A DNA stretch of 64,000 nucleotides from Chryseobacterium balustinum (GTDB taxonomy: Bacteria; Bacteroidota; Bacteroidia; Flavobacteriales; Weeksellaceae): assembly GCF_900168205.1 (NCBI RefSeq), contig NZ_FUZE01000007.1, positions 62,001 to 126,000 on the forward strand, given 5' to 3'. Both the position numbers and the translations under genes were made by a program. Shown here one piece after another: positions 9,622-17,729 of the stretch; position 1 is the first letter of the stretch; every line of letters starts with the position of its first letter. The notes under the pieces are model-generated. The model searched no databases and had not been told where the DNA came from. It saw only the letters and a list, made by a program, of their open reading frames with translations.

Positions 9622-9984
9622 CTATTCAAACATTTCCTCAATCTGCTGAATGAGTTTTTTAATCGAATAAGGTTTTGTTACATACGCATCAGCTCCCATT
9701 CCCAGGCCTTTTTCTATATCTTTCGGATTGTTTTTAGCGCTTAAGAAAAGAACTTTTGTATTGTTTAAAGCTTCATTTTTTTTAATTTCTTCCAAGGTGC
9801 TGTATCCGTCAAGATTGGGCATCATAATATCCAGCAAAATAACGTCCGGAATAAGTGTTTTCAGGAATTCTAAAACTTCAGCTCCGTCTCGTGCAATGTA
9901 TACTTCGTAACCAATTTTCCGGAAACTGTATTCCAAAGACATTAATATTTTGTGTTCGTCATCTGCAATCAATATTTTCTTCAT
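9622..9984 (-). CDS. Single-domain response regulator (CheY-like receiver)
   Basis: This 120-residue protein is only a receiver domain. The phospho-acceptor is Asp52 in VILLDIMMP, the acidic pair is DDE near residues 8-10, and the conserved Lys104 is in YVTKPYS. No DNA-binding output domain follows, so signalling must pass by protein contact. The nearest kinase is the SSS-STAC-HisKA protein on the same strand, about 670 bases upstream. A REP/RAYT element has been inserted between them, which suggests that the two were once directly adjacent partners. Confidence 0.9.
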   Translation of the reverse strand: MKKILIADDEHKILMSLEYSFRKIGYEVYIARDGAEVLEFLKTLIPDVILLDIMMPNLDGYSTLEEIKKNEALNNTKVLFLSAKNNPKDIEKGLGMGADAYVTKPYSIKKLIQQIEEMFE

Positions 9985-10034
9985 TTTTGTACTTCGTTAA
10001 GGTTCAACTTCATTACTTTTTATATTTTCTTTGA

Positions 10035-10121
10035 GAACCTGAAGGGTTCAGTCTTAATAGCCATAGGTGAAACCTATGGAATACAGATTATAATTCGTAT
10101 TAAATCAACCCGTAAGGGTTG
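10035..10121. repeat. REP-like palindrome cluster, left side of RAYT
   Basis: Three short hairpins lie in 87 bases: GAACC-tgaa-GGGTTC, the perfect CCATAGGT-GAA-ACCTATGG at 10061-10079, and CAACCC-GTAA-GGGTTG at 10106-10121. The same units occur on the other side of the RAYT gene and again upstream of argC. REP palindromes next to a RAYT gene are the expected substrate of that enzyme. Confidence 0.8.
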
Positions 10122-10134
10122 AATGAATTTATGT

Positions 10135-10570
10135 TCATTCGAATGATTCGATTCCATGGTCTGTTAAAAGCTTTTTAAATTCATCTTCAAACGTTTCTGT
10201 TTTATGATGTTCCTTTTGATTTTTTATATAATTTATAATTCTTTCCTTATCTCTTATTGAGCTGGTAAATGCTCCGTATCCTTCCTGCCATCCCACAAAT
10301 GTGGGAAACAAGCCTGATTCTTTCATCCATAAGTTTGTCGCAACTTTGATATCTTTTACCAAATTACTAAGATTTATGTTTGGATGGAGGTCACAAAAAA
10401 TATGAATGTGGTCTGGCATTCCATTAATTCTATATAATTTACATTTTTTTTTTGTTTAAAACACCCCAAATATATTTGTAAAGTTGTGTTTCGTTCTTTT
10501 CATTAATTGTTGGTTTTCTATATTTTGTTCCGAAAACAATATGATAGAATATTTGTCTGTATGTTCCCAT
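10135..10570 (-). pseudogene. REP-associated tyrosine transposase (RAYT/TnpA-REP), frameshifted at A10
   Basis: The reading frame starts MGTYRQIFYHIVFGTKYRKP at 10570 and breaks at a run of ten A (T10 on the plus strand, 10444-10453). It resumes as KLYRINGMPDHIHIFCDLHP, which includes the HUH-type motif HIHIF, and ends at 10135. Nine A would restore one frame of about 145 residues. The protein belongs to the Y1/IS200-type single-strand transposases that handle REP palindromes, and REP clusters flank it on both sides. The break may be inactivation, homopolymer slippage that still yields some protein, or a sequencing error. The catalytic Tyr is expected in the C-terminal half, perhaps in INYIKNQKEHHK. 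Confidence 0.85.
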
Positions 10571-10589
10571 TTGTGTTTGTTTTAAAATT

Positions 10590-10668
10590 GAACCCTTTCG
10601 GGTTCTGATTGTGTTGAATTTTCCATAGGTTTCACCTACGGTTATTTTTGTTAAACCCTATCGGGTTC
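10590..10668. repeat. REP-like palindrome cluster, right side of RAYT
   Basis: GAACCC-TTTC-GGGTTC lies at 10590-10605, an imperfect CCATAGGT/ACCTACGG hairpin at 10623-10641, and AACCC/GGGTT at about 10654-10667. The last unit encodes the final codons of the sensor kinase (ending NDEPDRV), so the element runs into the 3' end of that gene. Confidence 0.75.
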
Positions 10669-13353
10669 ATCATTTTGGATGTTATTCTCCTTTGTTAAAA
10701 TAATAGCAAAAGTCACCCCCAATCCGCTGTTTTCTGCTTTTATAGTTCCATTGTGAGCTTCAACAATTCTTTTTGATATTGCTAATCCGAGCCCGCTTCC
10801 GGTTGGTTTTATAATGTTCTGATTTTTAGATTGGTAAAATTTATCGAAAATGACCTCCAAATCTTCTTCCGGAATATTTTTTCCGGTATTGAATATTTTT
10901 ATGATTAAATTATTGTCTTTCTCTGAAAATTTAGTTTGAATAGTGCCCTGTTCATCAGTAAATTTTAAAGCATTTCCTAAGATATTCTGAAACAGTTGGA
11001 TGAATCTTGGTTCATCATATTTAAAAAGATAGTTCTTTAATAAATCAACTTCACTTACATGGATTAATTTCTGCTGAATTAAATGTAAAATTGGATTTAA
11101 AGCTTTTTTGTAGGTTTCAATAATATTGTTTTCCTGAATATTTAAAGCTATTTCTCCGTGCTGAAGTTTATCTAAATACAGAATGTCATTGATAATTTCG
11201 CTTAAACGGTCAGATTCCGTGATGATATTGTTTAAAAATTCTCTCTTAATATCTAAAGGAATATCGTCGTCATCTGCTAAAATTTCTCCTGCAGAACGAA
11301 TCGCTGTAATTGGCGTTCTGAGTTCGTGTGCAACTGAATCGAGAAAATCATCTTTCTGACGGTCTTTTACAATTAGATTCTCATTGGCTGCACTCAGGTC
11401 ATTTGAAAGTTGTTTTAGTTCTTCAGATTTTTCAGTCAGTTTTTTATTTAATGAAATATTCTCTTTTGATTCTTCTAAAATATTTAGAACTTCTTTCAGA
11501 GATATTTTATCTTCTTTCGTTACTCCTTCAATTAAAATTTTCGCAGAAGCTGTACCGATTCTTCCGGCCAAAAGGTTTTCAGAGAATTTAATGAATCTTG
11601 AATCGGCGGTTTCCGTCTGAGAATCGATATTGTATTTAATATTGAAAATCCGCATTGCCTGTTCGGTTTTCTTTTTGCCTAAAAAACGTTCCAGAATATT
11701 TTTGATATCAGAAACATAAGCGGTTCCTCTCCAGATAAAAGCGTTTTCGTGATTTTGAATGTACTTGTCGATGTCAACATATAATTCAGCAAAATTTCTC
11801 TCTCGATAATTTCCTTTCATGCTTACAGAAAGTATTGTAAATAAACCTGTATTGACTAAAATAGACCAAAAGAAAATTTCAGGAATTCTGTCTAAAAAAA
11901 TAATGTCAAAAAACTGAAACGCATCGTACATTTCGCGTAAAACTCCTTTTAATTCAGAATTATAAGAAAAATAATATTGCGGAATGATTAAGCCAAAATA
12001 GCAGATAATCAATCCCGTAAAAAGCCCAACTATTGCCCCTTTGTAGCTTCCTCTTCTCCAAAATATTGCCCCAAAAAACGATGGTGCTAGTTGAGCAATC
12101 ACAACGAATGAAATAAGACCAACCGAATCTAATGAAGTCTTTAAAATGAAATATTTATAAAAAGCAAACGCTACGATAATCAATCCGAAAATCGAAAATT
12201 TACGGACGTTTGTAATATTTCTGGTATTTTGAGTTTCATTTTCAGCTTTAAATTTTCCCAATAAACCGTAAGGAATGATCAGGTTGTTGGAAAGCATGAT
12301 CGACAAGGTGATTGCTGAAATAATAATCATTGAAATGCACGAACTCAAACCTCCTAAAAATACCAAAACCGTAATCAAAGTATTATCAAAATGTTGGGGA
12401 ATGAGGATAGAGTAGAACTCCGGATTTACGTTTTGACCTTGAAAGATCAATCTTCCACCCCATGCGATCGGGAAGATGAAAATGGTAAATATTAAAAGAT
12501 ATAACGGAAAAAACCAAATTGCGGTTTTAATATGTTTTTCCTGTCTGTTTTCGACAATTGCGGTGTGAAACTGTCTTGGTAAAATACAGATTGCTGTTCC
12601 GGAAATTAAGCAAAGAACCATCCAGTTCATGGCGCCTTCAATTCCGTTAAAAGTGTTTTTTGCTTTAAAATCTGAAAATTTACTCGCCTTTTGATATAGA
12701 TCTGAAAATCCGTCAAAAGCATAGTAAATGACAAATAATCCTAAAATAATAATGAAAAATAATTTAAGAAAACTTTCTAATGCGATTGCGGAGATAATTC
12801 CTAAACGTTTTTCGGAAGCATCCACATATTTTGTTCCATAATAAGATGAAAATACGGCGATCAAAATAACTACAAAAGTTCCGCTGTCGGTAAAAATGTT
12901 TTTAGAAACACTGGTTTCTGTCACTAAGTGAAATGTTTCAGATATTGCTTTTATTTGTAATCCGATATAAGGAATGATCGCAAAAAGACAAACCAAGGTA
13001 ATAATTGCACTGAAGCTTCTGCTGTTTCCGTATCGCAAAGAAATAAAATCTGCAAGACTGCTTATCTTATTAACTCTTGAGATTCTTACAATTCTTGTAT
13101 TAATATAAATCCACGCCGGAATAACCATGATTGGACCGATGTAAATTGGTAAATAATTAAGACCGCTTGTCGCTGCAACACCAATACTTCCATAATATGT
13201 CCATGCAGTGCAATACACCGCAAGAGACAATGCATAAATGTAAGGGTTATTAATCCAAACTTTGCTCTTCTTCTTTTCTGCCAAATGAGCAACTAAGAAC
13301 AAAAGTGCGAGGTAAATAAGAACAACGATAAATAATGCGAAACTACTCATCAT
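10651..13353 (-). CDS. SSS transporter-like / STAC / sensor histidine kinase (CbrA type)
   Basis: This 900-residue membrane protein has three parts. About residues 1-500 form a sodium/solute symporter-like domain with some twelve hydrophobic segments. A STAC linker (FLGKKKTEQAMRIF, then AGRIGTASAKILI) lies at roughly 545-610. A histidine kinase follows, with phospho-acceptor His676 in VAHELRTPIT, an N box (FQNILGNALKF) near 788-798 and the ATP lid GSGLGLAI near 852-859. Such SLC5-STAC-kinase proteins (for example CbrA) sense or couple to solute transport. With acs, a short-chain acyl-CoA synthetase, an MHS permease and a porin nearby, acetate or a related acid is the likely signal. The start overlaps the small gene at 13343 by 11 bases. 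Confidence 0.9.
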   Translation of the reverse strand: MMSSFALFIVVLIYLALLFLVAHLAEKKKSKVWINNPYIYALSLAVYCTAWTYYGSIGVAATSGLNYLPIYIGPIMVIPAWIYINTRIVRISRVNKISSLADFISLRYGNSRSFSAIITLVCLFAIIPYIGLQIKAISETFHLVTETSVSKNIFTDSGTFVVILIAVFSSYYGTKYVDASEKRLGIISAIALESFLKLFFIIILGLFVIYYAFDGFSDLYQKASKFSDFKAKNTFNGIEGAMNWMVLCLISGTAICILPRQFHTAIVENRQEKHIKTAIWFFPLYLLIFTIFIFPIAWGGRLIFQGQNVNPEFYSILIPQHFDNTLITVLVFLGGLSSCISMIIISAITLSIMLSNNLIIPYGLLGKFKAENETQNTRNITNVRKFSIFGLIIVAFAFYKYFILKTSLDSVGLISFVVIAQLAPSFFGAIFWRRGSYKGAIVGLFTGLIICYFGLIIPQYYFSYNSELKGVLREMYDAFQFFDIIFLDRIPEIFFWSILVNTGLFTILSVSMKGNYRERNFAELYVDIDKYIQNHENAFIWRGTAYVSDIKNILERFLGKKKTEQAMRIFNIKYNIDSQTETADSRFIKFSENLLAGRIGTASAKILIEGVTKEDKISLKEVLNILEESKENISLNKKLTEKSEELKQLSNDLSAANENLIVKDRQKDDFLDSVAHELRTPITAIRSAGEILADDDDIPLDIKREFLNNIITESDRLSEIINDILYLDKLQHGEIALNIQENNIIETYKKALNPILHLIQQKLIHVSEVDLLKNYLFKYDEPRFIQLFQNILGNALKFTDEQGTIQTKFSEKDNNLIIKIFNTGKNIPEEDLEVIFDKFYQSKNQNIIKPTGSGLGLAISKRIVEAHNGTIKAENSGLGVTFAIILTKENNIQNDEPDRV

Positions 13354-13537
13354 ATTTTTTTACGATTACAAAAGAAATAATGATGGAAATCATCCAGACT
13401 GCGAATAAGTAAACGAGAATCATCGGGTAACCGAAAATTTCCCTTTCACTGTTAAAAAGCAGTGAAACAGGAATGCTGAAAGCGATAAGTAAACCTACGC
13501 TCAGAATAATCAGTTTTTGTTCGTGTCGCTTTTTCAT
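13343..13537 (-). CDS. Small two-segment membrane protein upstream of the kinase
   Basis: This 64-residue protein has two hydrophobic segments (about residues 10-25 and 38-58) with a short polar link and ends VKKYDE. It overlaps the sensor kinase start by 11 bases, which suggests translational coupling. A subunit or assembly partner of the transporter-like kinase is a reasonable inference, because many SSS-type permeases are encoded next to such small proteins. I do not assign a named family. Confidence 0.75.
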   Translation of the reverse strand: MKKRHEQKLIILSVGLLIAFSIPVSLLFNSEREIFGYPMILVYLFAVWMISIIISFVIVKKYDE

Positions 13538-13563
13538 GAATATTGAATAATCAATAATAAAAG

Positions 13564-13602
13564 ATAATTGATGAATAGATCGAAATCATTCATCAATTAT
13601 CA
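13564..13602. repeat. Perfect 14-bp inverted repeat
   Basis: GATAATTGATGAAT at 13564-13577 and ATTCATCAATTATC at 13589-13602 are separated by 11 bases. A related stretch (ATTCATCAAACATCAATTATC) lies upstream of argD near 20970-20990. It may be a hairpin in the transcript between the two small genes, or a dispersed element. Confidence 0.6.
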
Positions 13603-13617
13603 TCTATCGTTTATAGT

Positions 13618-13845
13618 TTAAACTTTATCGTCAGAATATTCTCCTATCAAGGAATAATATCCGAAGATTGCCATTCCGCCTGTTACAATTGGTACCAATA
13701 CAAAAAGTATAATGATTCCGAATACAAGGTCCTCCTGTTTTTCTGATGTGATTTTTGGGATGCCCATCACCGTTATTCCAAAGTAGGCAACGATTAAGGC
13801 AATCAAAATCCAAACAATGCCTAATATTTTTTTTAATCCGTTCAT
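13618..13845 (-). CDS. Small membrane protein, conserved hypothetical
   Basis: This 75-residue protein has two strongly hydrophobic helices (about 5-25 and 43-67) joined by a loop with KITSEKQED, and a polar tail EYSDDKV. It is located between the MHS permease gene and the kinase operon on the same strand, with 44 bases to the permease start. The position suggests an accessory role in the transport and sensing locus, but no function can be read from the sequence. Confidence 0.7.
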   Translation of the reverse strand: MNGLKKILGIVWILIALIVAYFGITVMGIPKITSEKQEDLVFGIIILFVLVPIVTGGMAIFGYYSLIGEYSDDKV

Positions 13846-13889
13846 TTTAGTAGATTTAAAATTAATAAATTTTTAAGTGATTATCCCTA

Positions 13890-15470
13890 TTAATCGTGGA
13901 TATTGTTGTTCTTATTTTTTAGATAAATCAATCCGATGACTAAACAGACTGCAGCAACTCCTATTGGATACCAAAGTCCTTCAAGATACCACGTTGCGTG
14001 TCCTGCATCTTTTCCAGAAGTTACGAGATACGTGGCAACTGCAGGAAGCAATCCTCCAAAAACGCCATTACCAATGTGATACGGTAAAGACATCGATGTA
14101 TAACGAATTCTAACAGGGAACATTTCAACTAAAAATGCTGCAATCGGACCGTAAACCATCGTTACAAAAATCACCTGAATAAAAACAAAAAATACCAAAT
14201 ACCATCTTGTATCGTCGTTCAGTGATATTGATGTTGAAACTTTTGCTTCTTCGGTTTTTCCGTCATTCATCACCGAACCTGCTGCAGACCAATGAACGAT
14301 ACTGTCTTTTTTGATTAAAGTTCCGTCAGTGAAAGTGGTTTCTTTGTGGAAGGTAATTACGCTGTCTGATGCAATAGTTTTATGAATTGCTGCGACTCTT
14401 GTTTCTTTAATACCATCACTTGCAACAGTTTTTGCTTCAATGTTTACACTTTTATACATTGCATCGTAGATTGGTCTATAGGCTAAAATGGCAACCAGCA
14501 TTCCGGTCATCATAATTGCTTTTCGACCAATTTTATCTGAAAGCCAACCAAAAAATACAAAGAAAGGTGTTCCCATCAATAATGCTGTTGCCATCAGATA
14601 ATCAACCTGCATTGAATTGATATTCATTACTTTTTGTAGGAAACTCATGGCGTAAAACTGACCTGTGTACCAGATTACTCCTTGTCCCATTGCAGCACCG
14701 AATAATGCCAATAAGACAAATTTGAAGTTGAATTTATTTCCGAAACTTTCTTTTAAAGGATTTTTAGAAGTTTTTCCTTCGCTTTTAGCCTTTGCAAAAA
14801 GCGGAGACTCCTTCATGTTTTTTCTGATGAAATAAGAAACGCCTACCATTAAAATTGAAATCCAAAACGGAACTCTCCATCCCCAAGAATCAAAGTCTTC
14901 AGCAGAAAGTGTATTTTTTGTAATTAAAATAACGATTAAAGAAATGAAAAGTCCTGCAGTTGCGGTGGTTTGAATCCAAGAAGTCCAATAGCCTCTTCTG
15001 TGTGGCTGTGAATATTCCGCAACATAAGTTGCTGCACCTCCATATTCCCCTCCTAAAGCTAAACCTTGTAAAAGTCTTAAAATTAAAACTAAAACCGGTG
15101 CCAAATATCCTATGGTCTCATATCCTGGAATACATCCAATTAGAAATGTGGAGAATCCCATGATTAATAAAGTAACGAGAAAAGTATATTTTCTTCCGAT
15201 AATATCTCCCAATCTTCCGAAAAATAAAGCTCCGAAAGGTCTTACTACAAATCCTGCTGCAAAAGTTGCCAGTGTAGATAAAAATGCTGCGGTAGGATTA
15301 TCTGACGGGAAGAATTTGGTTGCCAAAACGACAGCTAAGCTTCCAAAAATATAGAAATCATACCATTCTATCAAAGTACCGAGAGATGATGCAGTGATAA
15401 CGCTCCAGATGGTGCGGTTTTTCTGCTTATCTGTCATATTCTCGTAAGCATCGTGGTGTTGTTCGCTCAT
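13890..15470 (-). CDS. MFS transporter, metabolite:H+ symporter (MHS) family
   Basis: This 526-residue permease has MFS hallmarks: SLGTLIEWYDFYIFGS near residue 30, GRLGDIIGRKY after TM2 and a second DKIGRKAIM in the middle. EWYDF is typical of the ProP/ShiA/KgtP branch, which takes up organic acids or osmolytes with protons. Between TM8 and TM9, about 75 extra hydrophilic residues (around 350-425, rich in Thr, Ser and Lys) form an extramembrane insert uncommon in the branch. With acs and the kinase nearby, a carboxylic acid such as acetate or propionate is the likely substrate. The porin gene precedes it by 45 bases, and the two probably form one transcript. Confidence 0.87.
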   Translation of the reverse strand: MSEQHHDAYENMTDKQKNRTIWSVITASSLGTLIEWYDFYIFGSLAVVLATKFFPSDNPTAAFLSTLATFAAGFVVRPFGALFFGRLGDIIGRKYTFLVTLLIMGFSTFLIGCIPGYETIGYLAPVLVLILRLLQGLALGGEYGGAATYVAEYSQPHRRGYWTSWIQTTATAGLFISLIVILITKNTLSAEDFDSWGWRVPFWISILMVGVSYFIRKNMKESPLFAKAKSEGKTSKNPLKESFGNKFNFKFVLLALFGAAMGQGVIWYTGQFYAMSFLQKVMNINSMQVDYLMATALLMGTPFFVFFGWLSDKIGRKAIMMTGMLVAILAYRPIYDAMYKSVNIEAKTVASDGIKETRVAAIHKTIASDSVITFHKETTFTDGTLIKKDSIVHWSAAGSVMNDGKTEEAKVSTSISLNDDTRWYLVFFVFIQVIFVTMVYGPIAAFLVEMFPVRIRYTSMSLPYHIGNGVFGGLLPAVATYLVTSGKDAGHATWYLEGLWYPIGVAAVCLVIGLIYLKNKNNNIHD

Positions 15471-15515
15471 ATCACTAGATTTTTTTGTTTAAATTATTAT
15501 AATGGAAATTAATTT

Positions 15516-16895
15516 TTATAGATAGATCTGAAGTTGTAAAATAAATTCTCCTTTAGATTTTGGGCTTTCTGTAGGACTTGTGTAAACAGGTCTTGTGGAA
15601 TACTGTGTGGTAATTTTCGCATGATGACCGTCCAAAAACCAGTTGGCTCCCACATCAAACTGCGAAGAAGGTTTATCAAACGCTTCGAAATCTTTGTAAG
15701 TGTAAGCCGCAAAAGGCTGGATTCTGATTTTTGGTTTTTCTGATTGATTGGGAAGTAATAAACCTGCCTGAGCGTAAATTACGTTTCCGGTTCCAATCAT
15801 CGGTTGAAGATTTCCGGGACCCGCCAAAGCTCTTTGTCCTACAAAATTTGGGTCGTTCGATGCAATATTCATTGTTCCTAAATTTCTAACGTAATTGGGT
15901 CCGAAATTATAGTTGAAATATCCTGCATAAGCCGAAACTGCCATTTTATTTTTTGCTTCACCTAAAGGAATATCGGCAAAAGCATCTACGGAAAGTAGGG
16001 TGATGTCGTGTTTTTCGATGTTTGAGTTGACTGAAGTTCTCGTTCCTTCGGCTTGATGATAAAAACCTGCACCGACGTTGAAAACTTTTTTTGTCCCTAA
16101 ATAAGAACCTACTTTGAACGGAAGAAGATTAGATTCTGTATCTAAAAATTGATATTCAAAATAACCGGCTTTAGACCAGTTCGGGTTTCCATTATTGTCA
16201 ACTGCGACTTCATTTCCTGGAATTAAAGTATTTGGAGGTGTTAAATCTGTTGCGAATGGCTTGTTTAAACTCATTCGGTATTCAAATTTTCCATATTTAC
16301 CTTTTGCGAAAACTCCCATTTGTCTTGCAAACTGGTCTGAATTATCAATTAAAGGCCAGCTGAAAATCGGAGAATCTACCGTAAGAAAGTTTAATGTTGA
16401 AGCCATTGTCATACGGGAAAGTCCCATGTAATAATGAAGTCCGCCTCCTAATGTTAAGCTGAATTTTCCTGCTTCACCAGGCATAATTACAGCGTATTCA
16501 TTCCAGGCATCATGAAAGAAAAGTTGTGTTTTTTTTCCGTTTCCGTAGCCTCCTGTTCCGGTTGTTCCGGTTGCACCGCCATTAATGAATGTCTGATTAT
16601 TCATTCCGAAATGCAATAAAATCATATAACGCTTGGTTACTTGTGCGTAAGCCAAAATACGGGCTCTTCGGTTTCCTAAATTCCAGGTATTATCAGTAGG
16701 TTCATTTCCAACCATACTTCCGGGATTCATGTCTGTGTTCCTGATCCAGAACTGATCCCATAAAATAAATCGCACATACTTATCTCCTTCAGGATTTAAA
16801 TTTATTTTTAAACCATTTCCATAATCAGGAGAACCTTGAGCGTATACAGAACTGCTAATTAAAGCTAATCCAATAAAACTTAATATTTTCTTCAT
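15516..16895 (-). CDS. Outer-membrane porin, beta-barrel
   Basis: This 459-residue protein has a signal peptide cleaved after SSVYAQ and then many amphipathic beta strands ending in an aromatic C-terminus (ILQLQIYL), as expected for an outer-membrane barrel. Repeated strand patterns such as YEFRMS-like and GVFAKGKYGKFEYR fit a 16- to 18-stranded porin. It is the first gene of the leftward permease, small membrane protein and kinase series, so it probably admits the same small acids. The substrate is inferred from context only. Confidence 0.78.
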   Translation of the reverse strand: MKKILSFIGLALISSSVYAQGSPDYGNGLKINLNPEGDKYVRFILWDQFWIRNTDMNPGSMVGNEPTDNTWNLGNRRARILAYAQVTKRYMILLHFGMNNQTFINGGATGTTGTGGYGNGKKTQLFFHDAWNEYAVIMPGEAGKFSLTLGGGLHYYMGLSRMTMASTLNFLTVDSPIFSWPLIDNSDQFARQMGVFAKGKYGKFEYRMSLNKPFATDLTPPNTLIPGNEVAVDNNGNPNWSKAGYFEYQFLDTESNLLPFKVGSYLGTKKVFNVGAGFYHQAEGTRTSVNSNIEKHDITLLSVDAFADIPLGEAKNKMAVSAYAGYFNYNFGPNYVRNLGTMNIASNDPNFVGQRALAGPGNLQPMIGTGNVIYAQAGLLLPNQSEKPKIRIQPFAAYTYKDFEAFDKPSSQFDVGANWFLDGHHAKITTQYSTRPVYTSPTESPKSKGEFILQLQIYL

Positions 16896-17154
16896 AAATT
16901 ATTAATTTTTTGGCTGTTATTTTGTGAAAGCCAAATTGTAATTAATAATTTAGTTATAAAAATTTAATATATATTTATGGTCATAGTATAGTTATTAATT
17001 ATTATTTATGAATTATGAGCTAAAAACGATTCTGTCTTTTAATTAAATTTTGAAATAAAATAAAGCTTAATTATATGATTATTAAGTGTTTAATTTTATT
17101 TTTAAAACTTTAAAAACTCATGATTTATAATTAATAACTTATAACTCTAAAAAA

Positions 17155-17571
17155 TTATTTCTTAAATCGTTCCCATTTAATCAGCATATACTTATCTGCA
17201 AACTGCGTAATAATTAAACCGGAATCTTTGATATTTTCTTCTTTCGAAATATATTCAATCAATTCATTTTGTTTCAAAATCTTATAAACCGGATGGAAAT
17301 CTGAGTGAGGTGGTCGTGTAATATTATATTTCTTGATCCATGAACTTACTGTTACATGAGAAACTCCAATAATTCGCTCTATTTCACGGAAACTCAATCC
17401 TTCAAGGTAAAGCTGAAGAGCTTTTGTGACGTAATAATCATCAATTTTTTTACCTAATTTTTTAACAGTGAAATAGTAATTGCAATGCTTGCAGTGAAAT
17501 CTTTGCTTTTCATTAATGATTCCACTTTTTACGACTTTATCACTTTTGCATTTCGGACACTGAGTTTCCAT
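17155..17571 (-). CDS. IS1-type InsA-like protein: zinc ribbon plus HTH, no catalytic partner
   Basis: The ATG at 17571 gives a 138-residue protein, with an upstream promoter at the right distance. A CPKC...CKHC zinc ribbon occupies residues 4-26. A helix-turn-helix resembling IS1 InsA follows (LSFREIERIIGVSHVTVSSWIKK). The C-terminal 60 residues are not InsA-like, and no InsB/DDE ORF is adjacent. It faces away from the arginine operon and shares its 159-bp intergenic region, which holds a perfect 13-bp inverted repeat. A domesticated regulator is possible; a remnant of an insertion sequence is the alternative. Confidence 0.7.
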   Translation of the reverse strand: METQCPKCKSDKVVKSGIINEKQRFHCKHCNYYFTVKKLGKKIDDYYVTKALQLYLEGLSFREIERIIGVSHVTVSSWIKKYNITRPPHSDFHPVYKILKQNELIEYISKEENIKDSGLIITQFADKYMLIKWERFKK

Positions 17572-17585
17572 ATATAGTATTTTAG

Positions 17586-17593
17586 CAAATATA
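17586..17593 (-). promoter_or_regulatory. -7 element for the InsA-like gene
   Basis: On the minus strand this reads TATATTTG, an exact match to the Bacteroidota -7 consensus TAnnTTTG, about 15 bases before the ATG at 17571. A TTTA lies 19 bases further upstream in place of TTTG. Transcription would start within a few bases of the start codon. Confidence 0.55.
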
Positions 17594-17623
17594 TAACAAG
17601 TTAGCAAATGTTTAAAATTGATT

Positions 17624-17671
17624 AAAGATAATTTTACCTGTGAATATTAATTAAACAATAAAATTATCTTT
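17624..17671. promoter_or_regulatory. Perfect 13-bp inverted repeat in the divergent arg control region
   Basis: AAAGATAATTTTA at 17624-17636 and its exact reverse complement TAAAATTATCTTT at 17659-17671 are separated by 22 bases. The right arm ends five bases before the -33 TTTG of the arginine-operon promoter, so the repeat lies upstream of transcription start and is probably a DNA operator and not an RNA hairpin. The centre-to-centre distance is 35 bp. The InsA-like HTH protein and the Lrp-type regulator at 27005 are candidate binders. Confidence 0.65.
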
Positions 17672-17675
17672 TTTA

Positions 17676-17708
17676 TTTGGTTTTTAAAGTTATTATGTTT
17701 TAAATTTG
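17676..17708 (+). promoter_or_regulatory. Predicted promoter of the arginine operon
   Basis: TTTG at 17676-17679 and TAAATTTG at 17701-17708 are separated by 21 bases, within the range of the Bacteroidota sigma consensus TTTG-N17-23-TAnnTTTG. The ATG of the GNAT gene follows 22 bases later. Confidence 0.65.
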
Positions 17709-17729
17709 CCAAAAAATTCAGATAAATAA

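Noticed and set aside
10135..10419. Treating the RAYT C-terminal part as a complete short gene
   Set aside because: The upstream frame from 10570 continues into it after one base in the A10 run, so it is one broken gene, not an independent one.
11328..11620. Two plus-strand frames opposite the kinase domain
   Set aside because: They are antisense to the conserved HisKA region, which explains their openness.
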